Assembly (NCBI GenBank): GCA_014218235.1
Contig: CM024766.1
Location: forward strand, 71,289,207 to 71,353,206
Reading direction: 5' to 3'
Source: Colocasia esculenta
Taxonomy: Eukaryota; Streptophyta; Magnoliopsida; Alismatales; Araceae
DNA length: 64,000 nucleotides
Shown piece by piece: positions 32,871 to 46,223 of the stretch. Under the pieces are notes generated by a model. That model was not told the origin of the DNA. It searched no databases and worked only from the letters and a program-made list of their open reading frames with translations. Numbering within the stretch: the stretch's first letter is position 1; the number at the start of each line of letters is the position of its first letter. The position numbers were made by a program, and so were the translations under genes.

Positions 32871-34946
32871 CTGTACGCCGAAGCAAGTAATGAGTCTAAA
32901 AGACTCAACAAATAACACTACATCTATCATCCATGCACATATCATAGCAGGTTTTTACATACACATTTACAAAACACAACATGTAGCATGCGTGACATTG
33001 AAATTAACAACCTATCATGGAAATTCTACTAATGAAACACATGATTCATGCTTTCAGATTTCCTAAATTAAAATCTCCTATCACATGCTCTCTAATCATT
33101 CCAACACATGAAAGTTCTACTTTCAATTAAGCTAAAACATGAAAGCAATCTAGCATGATTAGCTTACATACATGAAAGAAACATTTGCTAACATGGTTAC
33201 TACTCACTCTTACACATGCACATAACCATTTTACATGCTTTAAGCTTGTTGTTTTGACATGGTTTAACACTTTACGATCTAACACATGAAAGCTACATTC
33301 TCATTCAACCACAACGTGAGAGTAAACATACATGGAGTGGTTTACACATAAGTAAGGATTGTCCCTAGCATGGATTCTACGCATTGTACTCATATAGCAC
33401 ATGATCATAACCACATTTATGTTGTTGTTCTAACATGATTTCAAATCATCATATCATGGATGTCAATTTCACATCCTCACATTTTGGTTTCACATTTTTA
33501 CACAATTTCAAATTCACATACTTCACACTTCACACATTCACATTTACACATTGTTCACATTCACAATTTTACACATTTCGCATTCACATTCATATTTAGT
33601 GTCGTGACACATAGTCCAAACTACCATAAGAAGGACGCATCACATCACATACACATAGACGCCACCTAGGCAATATAGTGACGACTCTTGGACTGCGCAG
33701 ACCGGGAGAACAAGTCTCCACCCTAACCAGTGGTACTTGTCCACCTCCAGGATTTCATCCTAATGCCCTTAGGATCACAACACATTGAACCTTCTCATGG
33801 GGACTTTTCATGATACGGTTCCACTGCCCTCTATGGAAGCAGTGTCACACTTGGCACAATTTTACACATTCACATTTACCGATTTTTAACACATATTTTT
33901 ACACATGACGCTCACATCTCATTCATTCTCTCATCACAACATGACTCTGTTTTCCCTTAATCATGCCACTACAGATGACAGAAATTAACATTCAGGAAGT
34001 TTCACAATCAGGTTGGGTTACACAGAAATTAGATCATTTCACAATGGCATGCATTAAATTCACATATTTTCGCATGGAAATTTCATATTGCATTCTACAG
34101 TTGTCCAAACAGCCTGAAATTTTAACCACATGCTGATTACAGGTTTATGATTTCACATGCAAATTTTCACATTTTTATGACTCATATTGCATTTACAGAA
34201 ATTAAAACATTCAGTTGCATGCCATTCATAATTCAACTTGTCATGGAACATAACCCGAATCTCAGATTTGACAATTACAGATCTGAATTTATCATATATG
34301 TTGCCATAGAAATTTTCCCCGAATTTATTTCACAACATACAATTTACTGTGGATTTTTGGAAATCCTACACATACTTCCTATTTCTATTGCAGTAATTAC
34401 AGTAAATCATATGAACATGAATAATTTCTCAAATTTGTAGGGTATGAACTGACACATATACACATGGGGTAGAAAAATCCAGGGTAATTAATTCCTCAGA
34501 AATCATATAGACAGTAGATAATCGTGCATAACCCTTTTTCCCTAACATGTATTTCAATAAATCCAACAATTTATGCCATCCACAGAAAATCACAGAAATT
34601 TCCACACACATCACATTAGCTATTTTACATAACATATAAAAATTACACTATATCCTCATGCGTCAAGGTCCGGAAAATAATTACTTAGGGCAGAACAGTT
34701 CACTGTTCTGCACTGAAGAACTTGGCGGCAGTGTGTGGCCGTTCAAGGAGATGGACGGCAACATCGCTGGACGCACACTGGAGATCTTGGCGTCAAGGCA
34801 TTGACGCCAAGTTCCTGTCTGTGCAGGAACACAGACCGAGCTCCAAATAACAAGAAGAATGGGGGATCTAGGACACGAGGAAAAATGTGTAAAAATAAGA
34901 AAACCCTACTAGACATCTACAGGGACGATGTGTGTAGGTTACTTGC
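32871..34946 (-). other. Putative leader intron of E (3' LTR copy, GC-AG)
   Basis: Minus strand GAAG|GCAAGTAACC at 34946 and GCTTCGGCGTACAG ending at 32871; 2,076 bp. The 5' LTR has the same sites at 43142 and 41057 (2,086 bp). Confidence 0.4.
34786..34811. promoter_or_regulatory. Perfect dyad in the LTR of E
   Basis: CTTGGCGTCAA and TTGACGCCAAG, exact reverse complements, separated by GGCA. The 5' LTR copy has two changes in its arms (near 42981-43006). Related GGCGTC/GACGCC pairs flank it (34750-34775, 35410-35435). Confidence 0.45.
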
Positions 34947-35717
34947 CTTCCAAAAATCTCCAGAAGGATCAAAGGTGGTGGTGAAGCTCTCCTTGGGCAG
35001 TCCCAAGAAGCTCCCCAGAAAGCCTTCCTCCAGGTTCTTGAGCAATCTTCACAGCAGATCGAGCTCGGGGATGCCTTCCTCGATGTTCCAGCTACCTCCT
35101 TGTCATGGTAGATGGCTGGTACAAGCTTCATATCGCCGGATTAAAGGTTGCAAGGGTGGGGTTTTGCTCACAGCAGTTAGGGCTTTTCTCTATCTCCCAA
35201 AAGAGGTCAAGAGAGGGGGTTTAGGGCTGCACTCGGGTTCAGATATAGGAGAGAGGCCTCTCGTGTCCCGCAGGGTTGATGTGAACCCCTTTCAGACCGT
35301 TGGGGACAACTCCCCAATGGGTGAGCTAGCTTGCTCCCGAAAATCCAGCTCTGCAACGCATGCAAATCAGAGAAATTAGTGTCCACATCGCTGGACGCTG
35401 GACTTAGTGTTGGCGTCCATATGGTTGACGCCTACACGACACAAACGTCCATTGATCTTGACGCCAAGTTGGCCTTCGGCCAGAACTCAAAAACATGCAG
35501 AAACCATGCACAACTTATACCTATAAACGTGCCATGCATATGTATTATCATGTACACACTACCACCATGCATTTCATACATTATTTACAACTAATTATAC
35601 ACATGCATACATAAGTATAATTAGTTAATACATACGTAGATGTGTACATCTATGCATACACAACATGAATTATTTACACGAAATTAAAATAATGCAACAA
35701 AATTCGAGGGCCTTACA

Positions 35718-35730
35718 CCCTCTCCCTCTT
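35718..35730 (-). other. Polypurine tract of E
   Basis: Minus strand AAGAGGGAGAGGG directly before the 3' LTR. Confidence 0.85.
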
Positions 35731-35762
35731 AAAGAAACTTCGTCCTTGAAGTTAGAATGACA

Positions 35763-38754
35763 CTACTCAAACAAAAGGGGATACTTCTTCTTCATCGCAT
35801 CCTCAAGCTCCCAAGTAGCCTCCTCTCGTGAGAAGTTCCGCCATAGAACTTTCACCGACGCAATACTCTTGTTCCGGAGATGCTGAACCTTCCGGTCAAG
35901 AATAGCTACTGGTTGCTCCACATACGACAAATCTGGCTGAATGTCCACTGGCTCATAACTAATCACATGAGATGGATCTCGGACATACTTTCTGAGCATA
36001 GAAACGTGGAAAACAGGATGAAACTAGCTAAAACTGGGGGTAAAGCTAGCTCATATGCCACGCTGCCCAATCGTCTGAGAATCTCATATGGGCCAATGAA
36101 TCTAGGGCTCAGCTTACCATGCCTGCCAAACCTGACGACACCTCGAGTAGGTGATATCTTTAAGAAGACATGATCACCCACCTCGAACTCAAGATCTTTC
36201 CTCCTGTTGTCGGCATAGCTCTTCTGCCTATCCTGGGCCGCAACAAGCCTCTTTCTGATAAGCTGGACCTTATCCGAAGTCTCCTGAACTAACTCCGGAC
36301 CGATCAGCTGCCTATCACCGGTCTCCTCCCAACACAAAGGAGATCTGCAAGGCCTACCATACAACGCCTCAAATGGAGCCATACCAATACTCGCATGAAA
36401 GTTGTTGTTGTATGCGAACTCCACAAGAGGTAAATGACGCTCCCAATCATCCTTCCAATCCAATACACACGCTCTCAACATATCCTCGAGCGTCTGGATA
36501 GTCCTCTCGGACTGTCCATCAGTCTGGGGATGAAACGCCGAACTGAGCTTCAGCTCCGAACCTAACGCATGCTGAAGACCCTTCCACAACCTCGAAGTAA
36601 ATCTCGGATCTCGATCCGAAATGATCGACTTCGGCACACCATGCAATCTAACCACACTACTAACATACAATCTAGCTAAGCTCTCAACCGACTGCTTCTT
36701 CTTCATAGGCAAGAAATGTGAAGCCTTTGAGAATCTATCTACAATCACCCAAATCGAGTCATTGCCCCTTCTAGATCGAGGCAAACTCGAGACAAAGTCC
36801 ATAGTGACAGCTTCCCACTTCCAAACTGGGATCTCCATCCTTTGCATAAGGCCGGATGGTCGATGTCGCTCGGCCTTCACTTGCTGGCATACCAAATACC
36901 GAGATACATAATCCACTACATCCTTCTTCATGCCGGACCACCAGAAGGATCTCTTCAAATCCTGGTACATCTTCGTGTTACCCGGATGAATAGAGAATCG
37001 CGATCTGTGAGCCTCCGCTAACACATGCTCACGGACATCTACCAAATCAGGGACACAAACACGGTGATGGAATCTAATCACACCGTCCTCATCACGAGCA
37101 ATGCCTGCCTTGCCCACTAGCTCTAAGAGTCTAGGGTCGGCTTTCTGTTGCTCGATCACCTCATCCAAAACCGAGGACCTAAGAGATAACTGAGCTACAA
37201 AAGCCTGGCATAGCGATGGCTCTAACTCAGTCAACGCGCAAGCCGCATCCTCCAACATCTTCCAATCCTGCTGGAGAAATGGCCTCTTTCTACTCAGAGC
37301 ATCCGCTACGACATTCGCCTTTCCAGGGTGATACTGAAGGTCGAAGTCATAGTCCTTCAAGAACTCAATCCATCTTCTCTGCCTCAGGTTTAATTCCTTT
37401 TGGGAGAAAAGATACTTCAAGCTCTTGTGGTCGGTAAACACCTCAAATCTGACACCATAAAGATAGTGCCTCCAGATCTTTAGTGCATGAACCACTGCTG
37501 CGAGCTCCAAATCATGAGTCGGATAGTTCTTCTCATGCTCCTTCAACTGACGAGAAGCATAAGCCACTACCCTTTCCTGCTGCATTAGCACACAGCCTAA
37601 ACCAATCCGAGACGCATCCGTGTAGATAGCAAAACCCTCTACACCGCTCGGTAAGACTAACACCGGAGCTGACGTGAGCTTAGTCTTCAACAATTGAAAA
37701 CTACTCTCACACTTCTCGGACCAAACAAACTTCACTCCCTTTCTGGTGAGCTGAGTCAATGGGGCGGCGATGGATGAAAATCCCTCAATGAATCGCCGAT
37801 AGTAACCAGCTAAACCAAGAAAACTACGAATCTCCGAAGGGGTCTTGGGAACCTCCCAATCCATAACTGCTGGACCTTTGCTGGATCCACTGCTACACCA
37901 GCACCGGAGATAACATGCCCGAGGAAATGAACCTCGCGCAACCAGAAATCGCACTTGCTGAACTTAGCGTACAGCTTGTGCTCACGAAGAACCTCTAACA
38001 CTACCCTCAAATGCTGACGGTGTGTGGCCTCATCCGGAGAGTAGACCAGCACATCATCAATAAACACTACGACAAAGCTATCTAAATAGGCCTAAACACC
38101 CTGTTCATGAGATCCATGAACGCTGCAGGGGCATTGGTCAATCCGAAAGGAAGAACCAAAAACTCATAATGTCCATAACGGGATCTGAATGCCGTCTTGG
38201 ACACATCCTCACTCCGAATCCTCAACTGATGATAACCAGATCGCAAATCAATCTTAGAAAAGACTGATGCATCTTGCAACTGGTCAAACAAATCATCAAT
38301 ACGAGGTAAGGGATACCTGTTCTTCACAGTCACTTGGTTCAGCTTTCTGTAATCAATGCATAACCTAAGTGACCCGTCTTTCTTCTTGGAATAATACAGG
38401 TGCGCCCAAGGGAAACGCTAGGGCGAATAAATCCCTTATCAAGCAACTCTTGCAACTGCCTCCTTAACTCGGCTAACTCCGCAGGTGCCATCCGATATGG
38501 AGCCTTCGAGATAGGAGAGGTGCCCGGAAGCAACTCTATGGTAAACTCTATCTCTCTATCCGTGGCAATCCAGACAAGTCATCAGGAAAGACATCTGGAA
38601 AATCCTGCACTACCTCAATCTCTGCAAGAGTAGGTGACTCATCAGCCTCTGGCACTAATACCACGCTGGCAAGAAAAGCGTCACAACCCTTGTTTACCAT
38701 GCGCATCGCCTTCATGGCAGAGATGACCATCTTTCCCGCCAAGTTCCTTGGCAA
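35763..38754 (-). pseudogene. pol: pol of E (RT, RNase H, integrase, chromodomain), apparent frameshifts
   Basis: The longest open piece, 37954-35963 (663 codons), holds RNase H (YTDASRIGLGCVLM, VFTDHKSLKYLF), the integrase zinc domain (HPGNTKMYQDLKRSFWW), the integrase core with all three acidic residues (TMDFV, SDRDPRF, ERTIQ) and the GPY-type LSPRFIGPYEIL. RT motifs lie in 38333-37810 (KIDLRSGYHQLRI, FGLTNAPAAF, FIDDVLVYS). A chromodomain-like tail (VKVLWRNFSREEATWELED) is in 35999-35763. The frame changes near 38752, 38575, 38400-38370, 38085, 37875 and 36005, always in the same direction. No premature stop independent of a frame change was noticed. Confidence 0.92.
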
Positions 38755-39890
38755 GGGATGAGAAACTCGTCCTCACCAGGAATGCGGAAAACAATCCTCT
38801 TCCGACGACAATCTACCAACGCATAGTGCTCCTCTAGCCAATCCAGACCAAGAATAGCATCATAGTCCTTCATCTTTAGCAAGAAGAAACACCCATCTAG
38901 GATTCTATCCTCAATGCACACAGGTAACGACGGAATGCACTTCCTAGTCGATACCGTACCCGCAGGGGTGTGCACAGACAAAGGGACCTCTAAATCCTCA
39001 GACTCTATGCCAGACTCTAGGGCTAACTGCCTAGCGAACCGCTCGGAAATGAACGAGTGAGTAGCACCCGTGTCAAACAAAACCCGAGCGTGCACTCCTA
39101 GAAGTAAAACCGTACCTTCGGTGACATGCTCCGCCTGCTCGGCGTCCTCGCGTGCTAAAGCAAACACTCGAGCTGGGGCTCGAGGCCTTCCTGGTCTTCC
39201 TGTAGCTGGCGCTGCTGCCGCTACTGCTGCTGGGGCTGGCGCTCCGCGCTGGACTCCCTGCTGAAGTCTCGGACAATCCTTGATCTTGTGGTCGCTGCTT
39301 CCGCACTTCAAGCACTTTCCCGTAATCATCCAACATTCGGTACCGCCATGTGTCTTCCCGCAGTGGGGACACTCTTTCTTCACACCAGGGGAACGTACAG
39401 AAGGTACCTGAGAACTGCCGACTGCCACTGATCGCTGCTGTGTCGGGTACACCATTTTCTTCTTGTCCTGTCGCTGGAACGTAGCTGCAGGTCTCTTCTG
39501 CGAAGCCTTCTTCTCTTCAAGGTATTGCTCCATCTCACCCTCCTGCCTGCACGCAGTGCTGAGGGCCTCGTCCAAAGTGCGATGGTCGAACGCCACGAGC
39601 CTCGTCCTCAGTGATGGCTTCAGGCCCATCACGAACTTCTTTGTCTTCCTGCGCTCATCTGCCACAATATGAGGTGCATATTTAGAGAGTTCAGAAAATC
39701 TTGCCTCATATTCTAGCACGGTCATGGAGCCTTGAGCCAAGGAGAGGAACTCCTGCTCCATCCGGTCTTGAATATGCTCGGGGACGAACTTGGCCCGAAA
39801 GAGCCTCACGAACTCGTCCCAAGCAACATCAATAGCTCCGTCCTCAAACCGGGTACGCAGCAATGAAGCCCACCATACATCAGCTCTTTT

Positions 39891-39968
39891 CTGCAGTACA
39901 CCGCACATAAGCACCATCTAAACAAATCTAGCTTAACAGAACATACAAGCATATAAACTAAAGCATAC
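39891..39968 (-). other. Candidate intron 2 in gag of E (78 bp)
   Basis: Minus strand CTACAG|GTATGCTTTAG ... GTACTGCAG|AAAAGAG. It is AT-rich, phase 0, and its removal joins two conserved Gag stretches without gap. An earlier AG (TTTGTTTAG) would leave extra residues. Confidence 0.6.
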
Positions 39969-40163
39969 CTGTAGCATGTAGGTGGCTAATGTGACCTTAT
40001 CCTCATCTGCACACCTGATGGCTCGGAAGATCTTTTCTATCTCCCTCATCCAGCTTTCTGCCAACAATGGGTCGCTCTCCCCCTTAAAAGAGGGTGGCAG
40101 CATCCTCTTGAATCTCTCCATGGTAGAAGGTCCACCATGGTCCTGAGCTGGTACTTGAGCCTG

Positions 40164-40248
40164 CTACAGAACACAGCAAGCAATACACAATCAACATAAT
40201 ATCGCATAATTAAATAAAACAGACTATTAATCATTTTATTAGTCTAAC
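40164..40248 (-). other. Candidate intron 1 in gag of E (85 bp)
   Basis: Minus strand GCTCAG|GTTAGACTAATAAAATG ... GTTCTGTAG|CAGGCTC. It is AT-rich, phase 0, and contains stops in the gag frame. Confidence 0.6.
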
Positions 40249-40632
40249 CTGAGCCTCCAACTGTGCCTGGAGTGCTGCCTGAGTATGAGCCTGCGTCTGC
40301 ATGGCTTGCACCAGACCTTGCATGAATACTCCATAATCCACAGGCGGCGGTGGGGGAAGTACAGGACCCTGCGGTGCCGGGCCTGCTGCTCCGCCCGCTC
40401 CTCACGTCTCGGCTCGTCCTCACGGGCCGGCGCTCCACCACCTACCTCTCGAAGCCATGGCTGTAATAAATTTCAGCCACCATTAGAGCTACTTTAATTT
40501 ATTTCCTAACCGCTTTCTTATCTATTTTTCATTCATTATTAATCAATTCTACACATGTGGACATTCCTATGTAGACTTAGCATGTAATGAAGATGATGAC
40601 TTATATATATTCATGTGCAATCTCAACCGGTC

Positions 40633-40644
40633 GCTCTGATACCA
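40633..40644 (-). other. Primer binding site of E
   Basis: Plus strand GCTCTGATACCA, that is, TGGTATCAGAGC on the minus strand, five bases from the 5' LTR. Confidence 0.93.
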
Positions 40645-40649
40645 ATCTC

Positions 40650-43600
40650 TGTAGCGACCCTCATTATATCGGTACGGTTATACCAACCCACGTCGATATA
40701 GTGAACGTTGCCACAGTGGGACATTTACCCAACGATAACATTCAGCTGAGATACACGTGAATATAAGAACAGAGTAGCGGAAGTAAAAGAACTACTGTCT
40801 TCATTTCATTCATCATCCACATTTAACATACATGATTCGATTGAATTTAAAGAGCTAAAGTCCACATAATCCATATAGAAGAAGTGCTAAGATAAAATAC
40901 ATAGTTTGTCCAAGTTTACATGATAGTTCTAATACAATGCCTCAATTACATACATCAAATGTCAAAATGTCACAACTAAGCTCCACCAAGCTAGCTACTC
41001 CCCGCGCTCGGAGTCGCTCTCCACGGTCTCCTCCAAAGGTGTGTCACCTACTACACCTGTACGCCGAAGCAAGTAATGAGTCTAAAAGACTCAGCAAATA
41101 ACACTACATCTATCATCCATGCACATATCATAGCAGGTTTTTACATACACATTTACAAGACACAACATGTAGCATGCGTGACATTGAAATTAACAACCTA
41201 TCATGGTAATTCTACTAATGAAACACATGATTCATGCTTTCAGATTTCCTAAATTAAAATCTCCTATCACATGCTCTCTAATCATTCCAACACATGAAAG
41301 TTCTACTTTCAATTAAGCTAAAACATGAAAGCAATTTAGCATGATTAGCTTACATACATGAAAGAAACATTGCTAACATGGTTACTACTCATTCTTACAC
41401 ATGCACATAACCATTTTACATGCTTTAAGCTTGCTGTTTTGACATGGTTTAACACTTTACAATCTAACACATGAAAGCTACATTCTCATTCAACCACAAC
41501 GTGAGAGTAAACATACATGGAATGGTTTACACATAAGTAAGGATTGTCCCTAGCATGGATTCTACGCATTGTACACATATAGCACATGATCATAACCACA
41601 TTTATGTTGCTGTTCTAACATGATTTCAGATCATCATATCATGGATTTCAATTTCACATCCTCACATTTTGGTTTCACATTTTTACACAATTTCAAATTC
41701 ACATACTTCACACTTCACACATTCACATTTACACATTCACATTTACACATTGTTCACATTCACAATTTTACACATTTCGCATTCACATTCATATTTAGTG
41801 CCGTGACACATAGTCCAAACTACCATAAGAAGGACGCATCACATCACATACACATAGACGCCACCTAGGCAATATAGTGACGACTCTTGGACTGCGCAGA
41901 CCGGGAGAACAAGTCTCCACCCTAACCAGTGGTACTTGTCCACCTCCAGGATTTCATCCTAATGCCCTTAGGATCACAACACATTGAACCTTCTCATGGG
42001 GACTTTTCCATGATACGGTTCCACTGCCCTCTATGGAAGCAGTGTCACACTTGGCACAGTTTTACACATATCACATTTACCGATTTTAACACATATTTTA
42101 CACGACACTCATATCTCATTCATTCTCTCATTCACAACATGACTCTGTTTTCCCTAATCATGCCACTACAGATGACAGAAATTAACATTCAGGAAGTTTC
42201 ACAATCAGGTTGGGTTACACAGAAATTAAATCATTTCACAATGGCATGCATTAAATTCACATATTTTTGCATGGAAATTTCATATTGCATTCTACAGTTG
42301 TCCAAACAGCCTGAAAATTTAACCACATGCTGATTACAGGTTTATGATTTCACATGCAAAATTTCACATTTTTCTGACTCATATTGCATTTACAGAAATT
42401 AAAACATTCAGTTGCATGCCATTCATAATTCAACTTGTCATGGAACATAACCCGAATCTCAGATTTGACAATTCACAAATCTGAATTTATCATATATGTT
42501 GCCATAGAAATTTTCCCGAATTTATTTCACAACATACAATTTACTGTGGATTTTGGAAATCCTACACATACTTCCTATTTCCATTGCAGTAATTACAGTA
42601 AATCATATGAACATGAATAATTTCTCAAATTTGTAGGGTATGAATTGACACATATACACATGGGGTAGAAAAATACAGGGCAATTAATTCCTCAGAAATC
42701 ATATAGACAGTAGATAATCGTGCATAACCCTTTTTCCCCAACATGTATTTCAATAAATCCAACAATTTATGCCATCCACAGAAAATCACAGAAATTTCCA
42801 CACACATCACATTAGCTATTTTACATAACATATAAAAATTACACTATATCATCATGCGTCAAGGTCTGGAAAATAATTACTTAAGGGAGAACAGTTCACT
42901 ATTCTGCACTGAAGAACTTGGCGGCAGTGTCTGGCCGTTCAAGGAGATGGACGGCAACATCGCTGGACGCACACTAGAGATCTTGGCATCAAGGTATTGA
43001 CTCCAAGTTCCTGTCTATGCAGGAACACAGACCGAGCTCCAATTAACAAGAAGAATGGGGGATCTAGGACACGAGGAAAAATGTGTAAAAATAAGAAAAC
43101 CCTACTAGACATCTACAGGGACGATGTGTGTAGGTTACTTGCCTTCCAAAAATCTCCAGAAGGATCAAAGGTGGCAGTGAAGCTCTCCTTGGGCAGTCCC
43201 AAGAAGCTCCCCAGAAAGCCTTCCTCCGGGATCTTGAGCAATCTTCACAGCAGATCGAGGTCGGGGATGCCTTCCTCGATGTTCCAGCTACCTCCTTGTC
43301 GTGGTAGATGGCTGGTACAAGCTTCAGATCGCCGGATTAAAGGTTGCAAGGGTGGAGTTTTGCTCAAAGCAGTTAGGACTTTTCTCTATCTGTCAAAAGA
43401 GGTCAAGAGAGGGGGTTTAGGGCTGCACTCGGGTTCAGATATAGGAGAGAGGCCTCTCTTGTCCCGCAGGGTTGATGTGAACCCCTTTCAGACCATTGGG
43501 GACAGCTCCCCAATGGGTGAGCTAGCTTGCTCCCGGAAATCTGGCTCTGCAACGCATGTAGATCAGAGAAATTAGCGTCCACATAGCTGGATGCTGGACT

Positions 43601-43913
43601 TAGTGTTGGCGTCCATATGGTTGACGCCTACACGACACAAACGTCCATTGATCTTGACGCCAAGTTGGCCTTCGGCCAAAACTCAAAAACATGCAGAAAC
43701 CATGCACAACTTATACCTATATACGTGCCATGCATATGTATTATCATGTACACACTACCACCATGCATTTCATACATTATTTACAACTAATTATACACAT
43801 GCATACATAAGTATAATTAGTTAATACATACGTAGATATGTACATCTATGCATACACAACATGAATTATTTACACGAAATTAAAATAATGCAACAAAATT
43901 CGAGGGCCTTACA
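40650..43913 (-). repeat. 5' LTR of E
   Basis: Same termini as the 3' LTR. Differences between the two copies include a few substitutions, one extra TTCACATTTACACA unit near 41720, and several one-base length changes in homopolymers between 42060 and 42570. Confidence 0.93.
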
Positions 43914-44980
43914 TATGAACATGAGCTTGATCAATAGTAGTATATGATCACTGGAGTGGTGTCCTCTAGACTTCACGCAAGACAAGCACGGGTTCAATCA
44001 ATAACACTATTCAATCACTAGAGTGGTGAACACTGGATTTCACTTAACAAGGATGTATAAGGATGCTAGATCACTCAAGAACTGGCCACTGAACTCTTCA
44101 CGATTATCACGCACTTGGATTTACTATGAACTGTTTCACGCAATTGATCATGAGACAATTAAGAACACGTGGTGTATGCCGCACCAGTCATCACTCTCCA
44201 TATGGTACCACTAGGAACTAAGGACGTTCGAGATCTTTCTAGGACTAGGTCAACACCCAACTTACTGGCCATTTCCCTCTGTATAGTACCACTGGGAACT
44301 AAGAGTGTTTGGATCTTCCAGGGCTAGACCAAGCCCCCTGCCTGGCATAAAGATCAGCTTAGGGTTCGCAACCTCATATAAGAACTTGCTGACAATTCAC
44401 ATGGTCACTTAAAGGCTAAGAAATTCAAGGGTTGGTTCAGAACATAGACAAGGATCTCAAGGAAATAAGTATACAATAATAATTAGATCATAAAAGTTGG
44501 CGAAATTAAGATTCTATTAGAGACATGTAAGTTGGAGATAAGGTTAACACGATGATGGGAAATCTAAGGATACTCTGAACTAGTGCTCTATTAAACACAT
44601 GATTGTGGCTTCCAAACATATAGTAGGAACTAGTTTAAAAATTAATCATGATAACGAGGATCAAGGTGCTAACAGCAAATCATGGAATCAACAACATGAA
44701 TTATTAAGGAACTACGGTCAGAATGAAAGCCGTGAAGGATGATGATCATGAATCAGATGAACACATCATTAGGAATTCACAAAATGTTGTACTAACTGAG
44801 ACTATTAACACTTAATCTTATATTCACTAAGATCATTAATAGTACCAACCAAGAAATTAACAAGGATCCAATAAAAGATTATCACTAACAAAGCACACTG
44901 GGCCATAGCAAGGAGCATAGAAAGAAGTTACATAAAGATTATATCAAAACTAAGATCATTAATATTATTGACTACTAACT

Positions 44981-46020
44981 TGTCACGTCCTAATAAAAGG
45001 CTATTTATCGGAAGTGACAGAAAAACAAACATGAGAGGTAATAATTATTTATCCATTCATAATGTCATAAGCGGAAGTTTTATTACACAACTACTCCTCA
45101 TAATGACTACGAGAGGAGTAGATCAAAACAACTTAATTTATACACCTCATTTCACATTACAAAATAGAAATAGAAATAGATTGGCTTGTTTGTCACAGTC
45201 GGTCCACTCAGCACTCAAACCCTTAAACGTCATCCCCAGCTGTATCACCTAAAAATGGTAGGAAATAATGAGCTAACTAGCCCAGTAAAATTCAAATTCC
45301 ATAGTTCAATTCATAGTTCAAGAATGTATACATGGTAACCAAGACAAGGACAGAACGGAATATCAAAGAGACACACCAGATTTCAGAACAGTAAACTTGA
45401 TGCAATGATAGTAAAGCTCAGATCATACTCAAATATATAGCTAAAGAATTTATTCACATATCAGTTACACAGTACAGGGATCATGATGACCATATTCAGA
45501 AAATGTTTAATGCAATGTCAAACATCCAGATGCCCTTTATCATTCCACGTGGTGCGAAAATGAATTCGGGTGCTCCTCCCAGGACTGGACCAGCCCTATT
45601 TGCATAGGCATATAAATCACAGTGGGTATGATGATTTTAACTATAGACTAATATGATGGTTTTACAAATTATGATGATTTTAGTTTAATTTTTAGAATTT
45701 ATTTTACAGTAGGTGAAAAATCACCCGAAAAATGGTCGTATCGACTTAATCTCAAAATCTGAATGTCAAAACAATTCAGATATTTATATTTCTGAGATCT
45801 CCACATTTTTCTGGAAATTATGGTGTTCTCAAATTTCGTTTTCGTTACAGTTTTTAGTGTTGCACTGTGGGAGCGCACACGTCCGAGTACGACACTGGGG
45901 TAACGTTAGTTAATACTAATCATTCCCAAATATCAATTATTACAATTTAAGACTAATGCTTAAGTCTAATAACTTTATTATTCATGTTTTTCAACAAATA
46001 AAAATATTCGGGGTGTTACA
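44981..46020 (-). mobile_element. Solo LTR F (1,040 bp)
   Basis: TGTCACGTCCTAATA ... CGGGGTGTTACA with the perfect duplication TAACT (44976-44980 and 46021-46025). The minus strand starts TGTAACACCCCGAATATT, a classic Gypsy LTR start. On that strand it has TACTGGGCTAGTTAGCTCATT and CATTTTTAG|GTGATACAGC (acceptor at 45249), the same module as in the long LTRs. Confidence 0.9.
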
Positions 46021-46223
46021 TAACTGATGACTCAGAAAGGATTAGAAGGAACCCGCCTGAAGACCTGAAGGTCGTAGAAGCTTCAATGACAAAGAAAGTA
46101 GACTTTACTCCGACAGAGTCTCGGCGTATAAGAGGGTTTCAACTTGACAATCCGGCAGAATCCCGGGATAGAAAGGGATTCCAAACAACATAATGACATG
46201 GATAGGGATTCCTTGGAATCAAA

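Larger units (their letters stand above)
32464..35717 (-). repeat. 3' LTR of E
   Basis: Minus strand starts TGTAAGGCCCTCGAATTTTG at 35717 and ends GGGTCGCTACA at 32464. It has a TATA-like CTATATCT near 35242-35248, a GC-type donor at 34946 and an acceptor at 32871. A TTCACATT/TTACACA simple-repeat region lies near 33470-33600. Confidence 0.93.
38712..40458 (-). pseudogene. gag: gag and protease of E, with two candidate introns
   Basis: A proposed ATG is at 40458, but its frame closes after 12 codons, so the very start is uncertain. Exon 1 ends at 40249 with LVQAMQTQAHTQAALQAQL; exon 2 is 40163-39969 (MERFKRMLPPSFKGESDP, KIFRAIRCADEDKVTLATYM); exon 3 starts at 39890 with KRADVWWASLLRTRFEDG. 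Then come LEYEARFSELSKYAPH, two zinc knuckles (CPHCGKTHGGTEC and CLKCGSSDHKIKDC), and protease with FDTGATHSFISERFA. Capsid, knuckles and protease are uninterrupted from 39890 to about 38752. Confidence 0.85.
32464..43913 (-). mobile_element. Complete Ty3/Gypsy chromovirus E (Tekay/Del type)
   Basis: 5' LTR 40650-43913 (right), primer site 40633-40644, gag 38712-40458, pol 35763-38754, polypurine tract 35718-35730, 3' LTR 32464-35717. The target duplication is TATGA at 32459-32463 and 43914-43918, perfect. The two LTRs (3,264 and 3,254 bp) are nearly identical over long stretches, so this is the youngest element here. Catalytic residues of protease, RT, RNase H and integrase are all present. 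The reading frame is broken only by single-base losses (see findings). Confidence 0.95.

Noticed and set aside
34735..35379. Plus-strand frame of about 200 codons in both LTRs of E (also 42997-43575)
   Set aside because: It is antisense to the LTR leader, shared only because the LTRs are copies, and has no known domain. The LTR B counterpart is shorter and diverged, so protein-level selection is not evident.
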